Shown in pieces: positions 49,184 through 58,352 of a DNA stretch of 64,000 nucleotides. The DNA lies in the NCBI RefSeq assembly GCF_000227135.1, contig NC_018259.1, positions 1,320,619 to 1,384,618 on the forward strand. The letters are read 5' to 3'. The position numbers and the translations under genes are program-made. Numbering within the stretch: the stretch's first letter is position 1; each line of letters starts with the position of its first letter. The notes below the pieces were generated by a model that worked only from the letters and a program-made list of their open reading frames with translations, searched no databases and had not been told where the DNA came from. This DNA is from Leishmania donovani (taxonomy: Eukaryota; Euglenozoa; Kinetoplastea; Trypanosomatida; Trypanosomatidae).

Positions 49184-52000
49184 ATGCTACGTGCATGTGG
49201 TATCACGGCATTCCTGACACCCTTGCCTCCCCTCGCATCCCCGTCCACACCTTCCGCGGGTGGTCCTCGACTGAGTGCTGCGGCGACAGACCGCGTCTCG
49301 ACACCAGTGCGGTGTGCCACCGGTGACCTCAAGAACGTACCAGAGGACTTTGTGGTGGTGGAGGTGGACCCGACAGGGCAGCGCACCGATGCCGACGACT
49401 ACAACTTCCTGTCTGCGAGCACATCAAACCCACCATCATCCGTTACGGCCGACCCGGTCGATGATGGAGCCGAAGCGGGCACCGTTTCCGGACCCGAGGC
49501 TGCGCTCGGGTTGCTGCCGCCCGTGTTGCCTCCGCAAGTCAAAAGTCCGGGTGCATGCTCTCGCTCTGTGCAAGCGCTGCGAAGCACACTGACTGCGCAC
49601 ACCCCAGAACTGCAGCGCTGCTTCGGGACTGTCGCGGAGGTGGCGACGCGTGTGTCATCTGCGTTCACCCAAGCGGCGCTCTCCCTGCTCCTTAGAGACA
49701 TTCGGGCCGCTGCTCAGGGCAGCTCCACGGCGCCGCGTGAAGTGGAGTCGACTGCGTCTTGTGCAGCGGGGGCGAGTCTGCCGTGGTGGAGAGCGGCGGC
49801 GCACACGCTCGGCCATTTCGCGGACAAGCGGGAGCGGCAGCTGATGCACTTGATGGTGCGTTGGTGCTTTCCACACCTCCGCGCTTGCGCCGATGCACCG
49901 CCGTTGCCGCGTGCCGCCGATGGCATCTCGTCAGGAGATGGCAACGCTTCTGTGATTTCATGCTCCTTGGACTTGCATTATGTGCTATTTTGCGCGACTC
50001 TTGGTTGTGAGGCGGCGCTGTGCATAGCAAGGTGGTCCGTGGAGGCACAGGCGGCGCGCCAGGAGCGGAGCTTGAGTGATGAGGACCGCGCAGAGCTGCG
50101 CGAGCTCTTGAACAGCGACGACAGTGAAGCTTGGCCTGGTTTAAGAGCGCGCACGGGTGCTGCAGCGAAGGGGTTCTGCAGCACCTCTTTCGACTCGCTG
50201 ACTGAAGCAATGCGGCGGCAGCCACCAGATGAGCCGGCAAGGAGGATCGCAGCGGAGTCGATGCCGCTGGTTTCCGAGAAGGATGTGCGGCGACAGGTGC
50301 ACGAGCTCCTTCGCCGCTTCTACCCGTTTGTGCATTGCCAAGTACGCGGGGGACACGCCACCCTACGCTTTCACACCCGCCCCGACGGCGGCAACGATAC
50401 GCTAACGAGCGATGCAGCTGCACGCTCAAGGCGCAACGCCGGCACTGGTGTCGGCGCTCGGCGCACCCGCGCAGAAATGGAGGGCCGATTAGTGGACGCG
50501 TCGCCCTTGTCGGCTGGATCGGTGTCCAACAGCGCTGCTCCGGCGTACGTACACATCGTTGTGAGAAAGCGCAACTTGGACACGGCGGAGATGCGCCAGT
50601 TGCTGGGCGAGTACTTCGGCGTGAAGGAAAGCTCCGTTTGCGTAGCAGGCATGAAGGATAAAAGGGCGGTCTCGGTGCAGCGGTGCTCTGTCCCTGTGGT
50701 CGCCACAGGCGGCGAAGCACACAGTCGCGTGCGCGCGCTCTTGACGGACGCTGCGGCTGTCCAGCCTGTCACGCTGCGCTGGCCAGCAGACCCGCAGCAG
50801 AGCTACGCCGTGCTCCTTCGTGCGAGTGCCTCTAGTGTGCCAGTGCATCTCGGACAGCTTTCCGGAAACTGGTTCTCGCTGCGTGTTCGCGACGTGCGCT
50901 GGGCTGGCGCAGCAGATCGCAGGATGTGGCCGTCGCCGGCGACGGCGTGCGAGAACGCGCAGCAGCAGCAGGAGGAGGAGGAGGAGCTCCGAGCATTTCT
51001 CCAGTGCCGCTTCGCGCGGTGTGCAGAGGCGGGCTTCATCAACTACTTTGGCCAACAGCGCTTTAGTGAGACGGTTGGGCGCGTCGATGACCACACCGGC
51101 GTTCACCTCTTCGCCGCTAGATGGGTAGCGGCAGTCCGCAGCCTGTATCGCGCGTGCCCCGACGTTTACAACGCATTCCCCGACAAGATGGAGGCGCGCT
51201 TCGTGTCCAGCAACTCGCGCGACGCGCAGGTCATGACGCACGCCCTCCGGCAGACGTATCGCATGTACTTCTCCGACTGCCCGCTCAGCAGTGCCGACGT
51301 GCAGAACGAGAGCGAGGTGTGGACGCGCTTGTGCGAGAAGGCCATCACGGAGGGCGTACCATTCTACCTCAGGTCCCTGTGGGTGCACGCCGGACAGAGC
51401 GTTTTCTTCAACCTTGCCGCCTCCTACGTGGTCTCCAGGGGCTTGGCAAGACCCGAAATGACAGCGGCAGCACCCCATCCGGACGGCAGCGGCGACCCCC
51501 ACGCCGCTTCTTCAGCGGCGTGCACGAGCAGCGGCAGCAGCACATCAGAGCAACCACTCGCGCCGCTTTCCTATGACGTTCTTGCAAGCGTGCAGCTGCC
51601 GCTCGGCGGCTACCACGTGGATCGAGCTGCGCTGGGCAGCATCCATCTCAGCGACCCCGCGTCGGCCGGGCTGTGGGCGCAGTGGAAGGACGCCGCCATC
51701 CAGCACGCCTTGCGGGAGCTGCGCTGGACCTCGGCGCAAGGGTTTGAGCAGCGCCGCGTCGCTGGGGTGCCGGTGCCCGGCTCGTGGCGCGCAGTTGTTG
51801 CACGTCCCACTGATGCCTCCCTCGAGTGGGAAGCAGAGGCGAGGGCCGAGACGCAACGGCGCATCTGCAGCGGTGGTAGCGGCGATGCTAGCGCGGACGC
51901 AGTGTACCGTTCTACAATGCAGCTTTCCTTTGCGTTGCCCCCGTCGTGCTACGCCACCGTCTTTCTGCGAGAGGTGCTGGGGTGCGACAAGTGGTGGTGA
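49184..52000 (+). CDS. PUS7: tRNA pseudouridine synthase D family (PUS7/TruD)
   Basis: This stand-alone enzyme converts uridine to pseudouridine in tRNA and, in eukaryotic PUS7, in snRNA and mRNA. The 938-residue product shows the family in order: an N-terminal GITAFL segment, PEDFVVVEVDPTGQ, the catalytic motif GMKDKRAVSVQ with nucleophile Asp492, and NYFGQQRF starting at Asn620. A C-terminal part continues the TRUD fold. It is longer than human PUS7 (about 660 residues) because of low-complexity inserts: Ala/Ser-rich regions early, one before the TRUD insertion region, and a Gln/Glu run near residue 590. The ATG at 49184 is the first in frame. A GTG immediately before it is not needed. Confidence 0.93.
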   Translation: MLRACGITAFLTPLPPLASPSTPSAGGPRLSAAATDRVSTPVRCATGDLKNVPEDFVVVEVDPTGQRTDADDYNFLSASTSNPPSSVTADPVDDGAEAGTVSGPEAALGLLPPVLPPQVKSPGACSRSVQALRSTLTAHTPELQRCFGTVAEVATRVSSAFTQAALSLLLRDIRAAAQGSSTAPREVESTASCAAGASLPWWRAAAHTLGHFADKRERQLMHLMVRWCFPHLRACADAPPLPRAADGISSGDGNASVISCSLDLHYVLFCATLGCEAALCIARWSVEAQAARQERSLSDEDRAELRELLNSDDSEAWPGLRARTGAAAKGFCSTSFDSLTEAMRRQPPDEPARRIAAESMPLVSEKDVRRQVHELLRRFYPFVHCQVRGGHATLRFHTRPDGGNDTLTSDAAARSRRNAGTGVGARRTRAEMEGRLVDASPLSAGSVSNSAAPAYVHIVVRKRNLDTAEMRQLLGEYFGVKESSVCVAGMKDKRAVSVQRCSVPVVATGGEAHSRVRALLTDAAAVQPVTLRWPADPQQSYAVLLRASASSVPVHLGQLSGNWFSLRVRDVRWAGAADRRMWPSPATACENAQQQQEEEEELRAFLQCRFARCAEAGFINYFGQQRFSETVGRVDDHTGVHLFAARWVAAVRSLYRACPDVYNAFPDKMEARFVSSNSRDAQVMTHALRQTYRMYFSDCPLSSADVQNESEVWTRLCEKAITEGVPFYLRSLWVHAGQSVFFNLAASYVVSRGLARPEMTAAAPHPDGSGDPHAASSAACTSSGSSTSEQPLAPLSYDVLASVQLPLGGYHVDRAALGSIHLSDPASAGLWAQWKDAAIQHALRELRWTSAQGFEQRRVAGVPVPGSWRAVVARPTDASLEWEAEARAETQRRICSGGSGDASADAVYRSTMQLSFALPPSCYATVFLREVLGCDKWW

Positions 52001-53264
52001 TTACCGTATTCCGGGCCCCCTACCAATATCACAGGCAGACACGCATAAAAGCACACAGCGCAAGCATGTATACACGCGCACCAGCCTGCGAAGAGAGTAG
52101 GCACGGACCGCAACTACTACCCTATGGATGCCAATCCTTCGCCCACGCATTGGCAGGCGACATGGGCTAGGGAACGCGCGTGTGGATGCTCAGCTACGTG
52201 CGTCGATCTCACTCCTCTCCTCTCTTGAACCTTGCTCTCGTCGCCATTTTCTCCGCTGTCGCCCCAGGGCCTGCCGTCAGCGCTGCCGGTGGTGCTGGGG
52301 CAGATGGGCGGCTGAGCGGCGAATGAGGTGGGCGGTGGAGTGGGTGGGTGAGGGGGGGGGGGTTCGGTGCCGCCAACATGCGACGACACTCTCCCCCTGC
52401 GGGGCTTTGCACGGCGTTCCACTGTCTTTCACCTGATCCGCGTTTCTCGTCTCTCTCTCTCGCCGATGCCTTTCTCTCTACCCACTCGCGCACACATGCG
52501 CACATGCACGTGCATGCAGATCAAAGCCTTCCCGGTGCCGCACAGAGGACTGGGCCGGCGTGTCCAGTTCATCCCCCGTTGTGTCTGTTTTTTTTTTTCT
52601 TTTTCGTCTTGTGTAGTTGCACACGGCAAATTGTCCGTTCCCAGCCTTCCGTCCTCATCCAACACGCAACAACAAAAAGCGTTGACGAGGCACTGCTGGT
52701 CTCGCGTGCGTTCCCCTTCTTGTTCGAGCTGTGAGAGCGAGTCGCCCGCCCCGCCGACGTCGCGGCGGCGAACCTGCCGTTTCTGCCGCTTCTCTCGCCC
52801 TCTCTCTCTCTTTGCTTGCGGGGAGGAGAAAGAAGAGGTGAGGGGTCTGCTCGCGGGGGCGCGCGCCGCTGCGCTGAACCGCGTCTGGAGGACGAGGCCT
52901 CTTTTTTTTTGCAGGACTCCATCATACGCGCCAACCCGCTCGTGCGCGTGCCGAAGGCGCCCTCGCTCATCTTGCCTGCGCCTGGCTCGGTGTCTTTGAG
53001 GCGTGCGCCTCCGTCCGACGTGCATCCCTCGGCGTGCGCCTTCTCTTCCCTTGACGCACATACGTGGCGGCGCAGGTGTGATCCGAGAGAAGGGTGGGGA
53101 GAGGGCGAAAAAGTCATTCGCTCCGCACGCTCCTCCTCTTCCACGAGAGCATCGAGCACCACCTCACGCGTACCTTTGTGCTGTCACACGCTTCCCAACC
53201 CCTCTCCTTCTCTTTCTCTTGTTACCCTCCCGACGCACACCGCAAGGCAGCAGAGGCTTGAAGG
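52001..53264. other. Intergenic region between the PUS7 and MYND protein genes
   Basis: No gene is seen. Features are a G-run-rich stretch (52340-52363) on the transcribed-sense strand, a T run near 52592, and a C/T-rich tract (53195-53240) with AGs at 53245-53250 that could be spliced-leader acceptors just before the ATG at 53265. Confidence 0.6.
52342..52362 (+). other. Potential G-quadruplex sequence
   Basis: GGG-T-GGG-TGA followed by an eleven-G run fits the four-tract quadruplex rule if the long run supplies two tracts. It would be present in the RNA as well as the DNA. Confidence 0.4.
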
Positions 53265-55067
53265 ATGGACGTCGGACGCGAGGGCCACTCGGGCCTGTAC
53301 ACCATGCACTTCTCCACGGTGTTCCCGGCGGAGAAGTCATCACAGGAGAAGACGAACAGCACGGCGACAAACTCGTCCTCCTCGTCTCCGCTACCAGCAC
53401 CGGCGTCCTCGGATGGCGGCAAGTCCAGCGCGAGCGGCAGTCCGTGCTGCTCTCTCTCTCAGTTCAGCCAGTGGCACATGCTGATCCGCGTGGACGTGGA
53501 AAACGAAATGTTCTTTGTGAAAGGCGACGCCAAGGTGTTCTCGCCGACACCGTCGCTGACCAGCGGGATGGCGCGCGGCATTAACCGCGACGGCACACCC
53601 GCGCAGAGCTCGACATCGCCAGACGGCATCCCGATTGTACCGGTGCATCAGAAGGATCGGCGGTGCAGTGTTGCCATCGGGAGCTACTACCGTCAAGTCG
53701 AGGGCCTCGAGGCTGCGGGTACAATGCCTTCTTCATCTATGCTCGGCTTGGAAGTGCGGATGCCGCGACTCGAGGCGGCCGTGTTGGGGCTCGCGGAGCC
53801 GGAGATACTGACGGATGTTGTGCTGAACTGCTCAGGACACAAGTCGTGCGGGTGGTACATGGGTGCAGTAACGGTGACGGCGGAAGGCAAGGCGGTGGAG
53901 ACGCCGCAGACGATTCGGTTTCTCCTGAAACCGTTCTATGGCCACCGATGCGCGCAATGCCTCGACCCCGTCTACGCCATCGGTTACACGTGCGAGCACT
54001 GCCAGGTGCCGCACTACTGCTCCCGGGATTGCATGAATGCGCACATGAAGCGGCACCATAAGCTCTTGTGCCCGCTGCTGTATGACAAGTATCGCTGCCA
54101 GTCTGGTGAGGTGGTGACGGAGGTGCCGGACGGGTCGGCGCTCGTGGCGTGGTGGCGCTGCCTCGAACACGGCACCTTCAGCGTGCTGGTGGACCCCAAC
54201 AACTCCCTGGGCTACGCGATTGAGCTGACGCTGAACGTGCTCAAATCGGCGCGGCAGGAAGGCCTGCAGTATCGCCTGGTGTCCTCCACGACCCTGACGT
54301 CGTCGCCGCCGCACGAGGAGGTGGCGCGATTTGCCTGTGTGCTGCTGCGCGAGGTGAACCGCAGCGCCATCTTGGAGGGCTGCGCGCCGCTCGCGGCGGC
54401 TTGCCTCGACTACCTCTACGTCTTCAGTCCAACCGCCGACTTCGCCATCCAGGCGCATATACTCTTCTTCACCACTTTCCACTGCGAGGACCTCGACGTG
54501 CCGATCGACACCTTCGAGGAGTATGTCTCCTACGCTCGTCCCCTGCACGCACTGGCGTCGCTGCAGATCAACTACGCTCTCAAGAGCACGATCCCGGCAG
54601 AGTTCTGGCGCCGTGTAAAGGTCGCCAAGGATTCGATCGCCTCGTTGCTGGCGGTAACCAACGTCGTGCCCAGCGGCGGGGTGGAGGGGCTGAAGGAGAT
54701 CATTACGGCGCAACAGCGCGACGCGCTCATGATGCTGTCGCGCATATTTGTGATGATGGCAGCGCGCTCCCCGGAGAGCGAGTGCCAGCGCTGGCTGGAG
54801 CAGGCAGAGCGCTGCCTGAGCCAGTGCCAGGATGGGCTGGCGGTGTCCAACTCCTTCGAGGTGGATGCCATGATATGCTTCCGCCGCGCCGCCCTCTTAC
54901 TCCTATTTAAAACTGATGCGAAGACGGAGGAGGCCAAGACCCAGAGGAAGAGGGGCGAGTCGTTCCTGAAGCTGAGCCAGAAGCCTGTGGCTGATACAGC
55001 GAGCATGCAGCAGCAGAATGGCGTGGAGGAGGGCGAGCAGGCCCAGGTGGACGTCAAGAAGTCTTAG
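53265..55067 (+). CDS. MYND zinc-finger protein, 600 residues
   Basis: A clear MYND finger spans residues 229-269, with ligands C229, C232, C243, C246, C252, C256, H264/H265 and C269 in the expected spacing. MYND fingers bind proline-rich peptides in partner proteins. No SET domain is seen around it, so this is not an SMYD-type methyltransferase. The N-terminal 225 residues are mixed, with a Ser-rich start (about 25-65) and beta-like segments. The C-terminal 330 residues are rich in helical, Leu/Ala-based units and may form a TPR-like array. The final 40 residues are Glu/Gln/Lys-rich. Adaptor or scaffold function is an inference. Confidence 0.88.
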   Translation: MDVGREGHSGLYTMHFSTVFPAEKSSQEKTNSTATNSSSSSPLPAPASSDGGKSSASGSPCCSLSQFSQWHMLIRVDVENEMFFVKGDAKVFSPTPSLTSGMARGINRDGTPAQSSTSPDGIPIVPVHQKDRRCSVAIGSYYRQVEGLEAAGTMPSSSMLGLEVRMPRLEAAVLGLAEPEILTDVVLNCSGHKSCGWYMGAVTVTAEGKAVETPQTIRFLLKPFYGHRCAQCLDPVYAIGYTCEHCQVPHYCSRDCMNAHMKRHHKLLCPLLYDKYRCQSGEVVTEVPDGSALVAWWRCLEHGTFSVLVDPNNSLGYAIELTLNVLKSARQEGLQYRLVSSTTLTSSPPHEEVARFACVLLREVNRSAILEGCAPLAAACLDYLYVFSPTADFAIQAHILFFTTFHCEDLDVPIDTFEEYVSYARPLHALASLQINYALKSTIPAEFWRRVKVAKDSIASLLAVTNVVPSGGVEGLKEIITAQQRDALMMLSRIFVMMAARSPESECQRWLEQAERCLSQCQDGLAVSNSFEVDAMICFRRAALLLLFKTDAKTEEAKTQRKRGESFLKLSQKPVADTASMQQQNGVEEGEQAQVDVKKS

Positions 55068-58000
55068 GCGAACCGAGGGATAGAGAGAGGGGAGGGGCGG
55101 ATGCTGCTCTTGACCAGCTGCTGACCCATTTAAGGGAGAGCATATGGGGGGGGGAGGCGGCGGCGAGGAAGGGAAGGGGGGGAGCAGACAGCAAAAAGAG
55201 CATCCGGCTTCACATGCGGGGTGTGCGGGAGATGTGGTGGGATGGGATATAGATGATGAGGGAGTTTGCACACCTCCTTCTCGAGGCGCCTTCGCGCGCA
55301 TTGGCGACTTGTACGACCGATCTCGTCCTCTCCCGAATTCTACTCCCCATCGCCCTCCGTCGCTTCATGTTCTTTATCTCACACCTGTTCCTTCCGCTGT
55401 TTCTCTTACTCTTCCCCGCGGGCTGGTGAGCTCGTCGCGCGCCCCTTGTGCGTTCTGTGCGCCGGGGTTGTCCTCCCTCCCCTCTCTCCCTCCCTCCTGA
55501 GGAAGAGGTGTTTGTAAGGCGTGAACAGGCTGGGGGATGTCAACAGTCACGTGTTTTCTCCTTTCCTCCATCCTTTGATGTGGTTTTGTTTTGTGCACTC
55601 GCGCTGCGTTGTTGTGGTTGGTGGCATTGGTGGTGGCGCTCGAGTGCTGGAGAGGAAGAGGGAGGGCTGGCGCGTTGCAGCGCGCGCACATCTGAGCCAT
55701 CGCGCTCGATGAGGGGGGGAGGTGAGAAAGGGAGCCGAGAGTGGTGCGCACGGACCGGGACCGGGCAGGGGTTGCTTGCGCGCTCGTTCACGAAAGGTGG
55801 CGAGGCACACTGGCGCAGATTGGTACCAGGAAGCGTCGACGCACACGCCGGCAAACAGACACAGACGCCCTTGCAGGACCCATTCTACGCGCTCTGTAGT
55901 GGAGCACAACGTGCGTCTACCGCGTAAGGACTGCCAGCATGCGTGAGGGTCTCACGTGTCCGTTGAGTGCTGGCCGCCTCGACTCCTTCGTGTTTTGTCT
56001 TCTCTCATCAGAGGGGCTTAGGTGTGTTGCTGGCGGGGGCTTCCGCTGACTCGGGGATAGCCCTCTCCATACGCGTAAGACGGATTGCAGAGAGGCGGTG
56101 CGCCAGTCGTTTTGTCGTCACCACAGGATCTCCTCGTCTCTCCTGCCGTCTCTCTCCATTTGTTGGCCGCATCTCCGCCCTTCTTTCTCCTCCCTCTCGT
56201 CTTCTTTCGCTTTTGGCTCGTTGCTGGCGTGCTCCCCTCCCCCCAGCTGCTTAGTTTGTGTCTCCTCGCCGCTGTTCTCCTCTTGCTGCCCGTGTTGTTG
56301 ACGATGCGGTTCATTATCGCTCTGGGATCCGTTGTCTAGCTAAGTGCCACCTTTTAACCAGCAATGAAGAAAGACCCTACGCAGGGCGGCCGTGCCTCCC
56401 TTTCTCCTCCTCTCTCGCGTCGCCCTTTGTGCGCGTGCGCGTCTCTGTGTCACGCTGTCTCTCTTCTCTTCTCTCTTCCTTTTTTTTTCCTTCCTCTAAA
56501 GAATCCAGAGAAGGAAAACCAACCAAAAAGCAACACACACAAAGAGCAGCAGCGCACACGACGGCAGCTGCGGAGTCGTCATACTGCCAGTTTCTATTTC
56601 CCTGCCTAGCCAGCCATTCACAAGCGGAATGACGCTGGCTATCAAGCAGCATCCACCCCTCCCTCTCACCACCCTTCGAGTGACGACGGAGTCGAGCAAG
56701 AAGGAGTTTTTGCGCTGAAGCGTAGCCTTTTCTTGTCTTTGCCACGCGCGCGCCTCGCGCTCCCGATCATGTACGCCTTTTCATGTGCGACGGTAACGCG
56801 GAACTTTTCTGCCTCGCAAGAGTTGTCCTCACTACTGTACTTATGGAGTGTCGTTCCCGGGGTATGAGCAAGCGGAGCGTGGGTGAGACCGGTGGCGAGT
56901 GGGTGGAAGAGGGGCTGACCGCATCATTGACCTCGAAGCGACGTCTGCAGCCCTGCTGTCGTCCCTCGCGCACGAAGACACACAAGAAGAGACACACGCG
57001 TGTGCTTCCGCGGCTGCTTCATTTGCGTACGAAATCGAATCGCATATTCTCGTGCCTTGCTCAAGCTCTCCTCACTCGCTGCTCTTTTCCGTGTGCCCCA
57101 ACACCTCCTGCTTTCCTTTCTCACGTGCATTGGCACCGTTGCTGTTCGAGTCATTCGTGCACCTGACACACACACACACACGCACAGGCAGACCGACAGA
57201 CAGGTACGTGATCGCTACTGCCTCTTCAACTTCCTCTGCGACGAGATCTCCCTCGCGGGGCTTGTGCTGGGCTGTGCTGCACGAGGAGATGTGCTACCCA
57301 TTTTTTCCCCTTCTGCCTCACCGCCAAGCCTTGTGCTTTCCAGCGTCGTCTCGCCGCTGCCGCTCTCTCGTTGACTGAAGCTGTTTTGACTTGCTTACGC
57401 TTCCTTACATGGAGGCGCGAGCACGCATACGCATAGACGCCTGTATGAGTGCATACGGCGGTGGTGGCTTGCCTTGCAGAGTGAATACAGACGTCCGCCA
57501 ACAGTCCTCTGCCCCTGCGACCTCCTCTGCTTCAACCCCTTTTTTTTTCGTTGAATGATTCTTCGGTCCGCCCCCTTCTCCTCCCAGACGGCGAGAGCCG
57601 GCGCGAAGCACCGGTGTATATCGAGTGCAGGTGCTTACTTTCGTTGTGCTGATACACCACGCAGTGCGCTTCGCCCTCCATTATCATCGACACTCTTCTT
57701 TCTTCATGTTGTCCACTCGTATTCCTGCCTTGACCCTTCTTTCCATCACTGCCAGTGTCTTCGAGCTAGCCCCACCACATCCAAGCCCCGCTCCAATCTC
57801 CGCCAGGTGAGGTAGGAAAGCCAGCAGGATGGGTGGCTTAGCACGCTCATGCGCACCAAGCAAAGGCACACACACACACACACACACACTCCTACGGACC
57901 ACCTGGAGTGACACAGATCGGTCTGAGCGGCGCAACTGCACGCGCTCTCCGTATGAGATTTATCTGGCCCCACGCATTGCTGCCGGTGACAAGCTCCCTT

Positions 58001-58318
58001 CCCTCTTCTCTCCTCACCTTCCTTCTCTCTTCTCCTGGCCTCGTCTCTCTCTCATGCTGGCGAAGGAAGGTATGCGTTGGCGCCCACAGCAGTAAGCCAC
58101 CCTTACATTGCAAGCTTCTCTGCTTATCGTGTTTCGCTCTCGAGCGCTTTTCGGTGGCATCTTGCCATCTTCTTCACAAGCGCTTCCTCTCCGGTTGCTG
58201 CACACACCTCTTGACCACGTCGTTCGCCCGCCTGCTTATTCGAGCAGATCAACCGCCTGCTTGCTTTCTTTTTTCTTTTTTTTTTTGTTACGTTTTTGTA
58301 CTCCCGCCGCCATTCTCC
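55068..58318. other. 3.25 kb intergenic region between the MYND protein and pseudo-hydrolase genes
   Basis: No gene is supported. G-rich runs (55146-55182) occur just after the MYND gene. T runs appear near 56480 and 57540. CA repeats lie at about 57165-57184 and 57867-57889. A T-rich tract (58262-58290) immediately precedes the next start codon. Confidence 0.6.
57867..57889 (+). repeat. CA microsatellite
   Basis: An uninterrupted CA repeat of about 23 bases upstream of the pseudo-hydrolase gene. Confidence 0.9.
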
Positions 58319-58352
58319 ATGGCATTTTCGCTACGCTCGCGCGCGGCGGCAG
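58262..58352 (+). promoter_or_regulatory. T-rich tract with no AG before the start codon
   Basis: The strongest pyrimidine tract (58262-58290) has no AG between it and the ATG at 58319. The next AG is at 58351-58352, inside the coding region. Upstream AGs near 58243-58247 follow only a weaker pyrimidine stretch. This bears on which spliced-leader site is used. Confidence 0.5.

Noticed and set aside
57908..58318. 137-codon upstream extension of the pseudo-hydrolase
   Set aside because: Low-complexity translation across poly-T. The ATG at 58319 begins a proper signal peptide.
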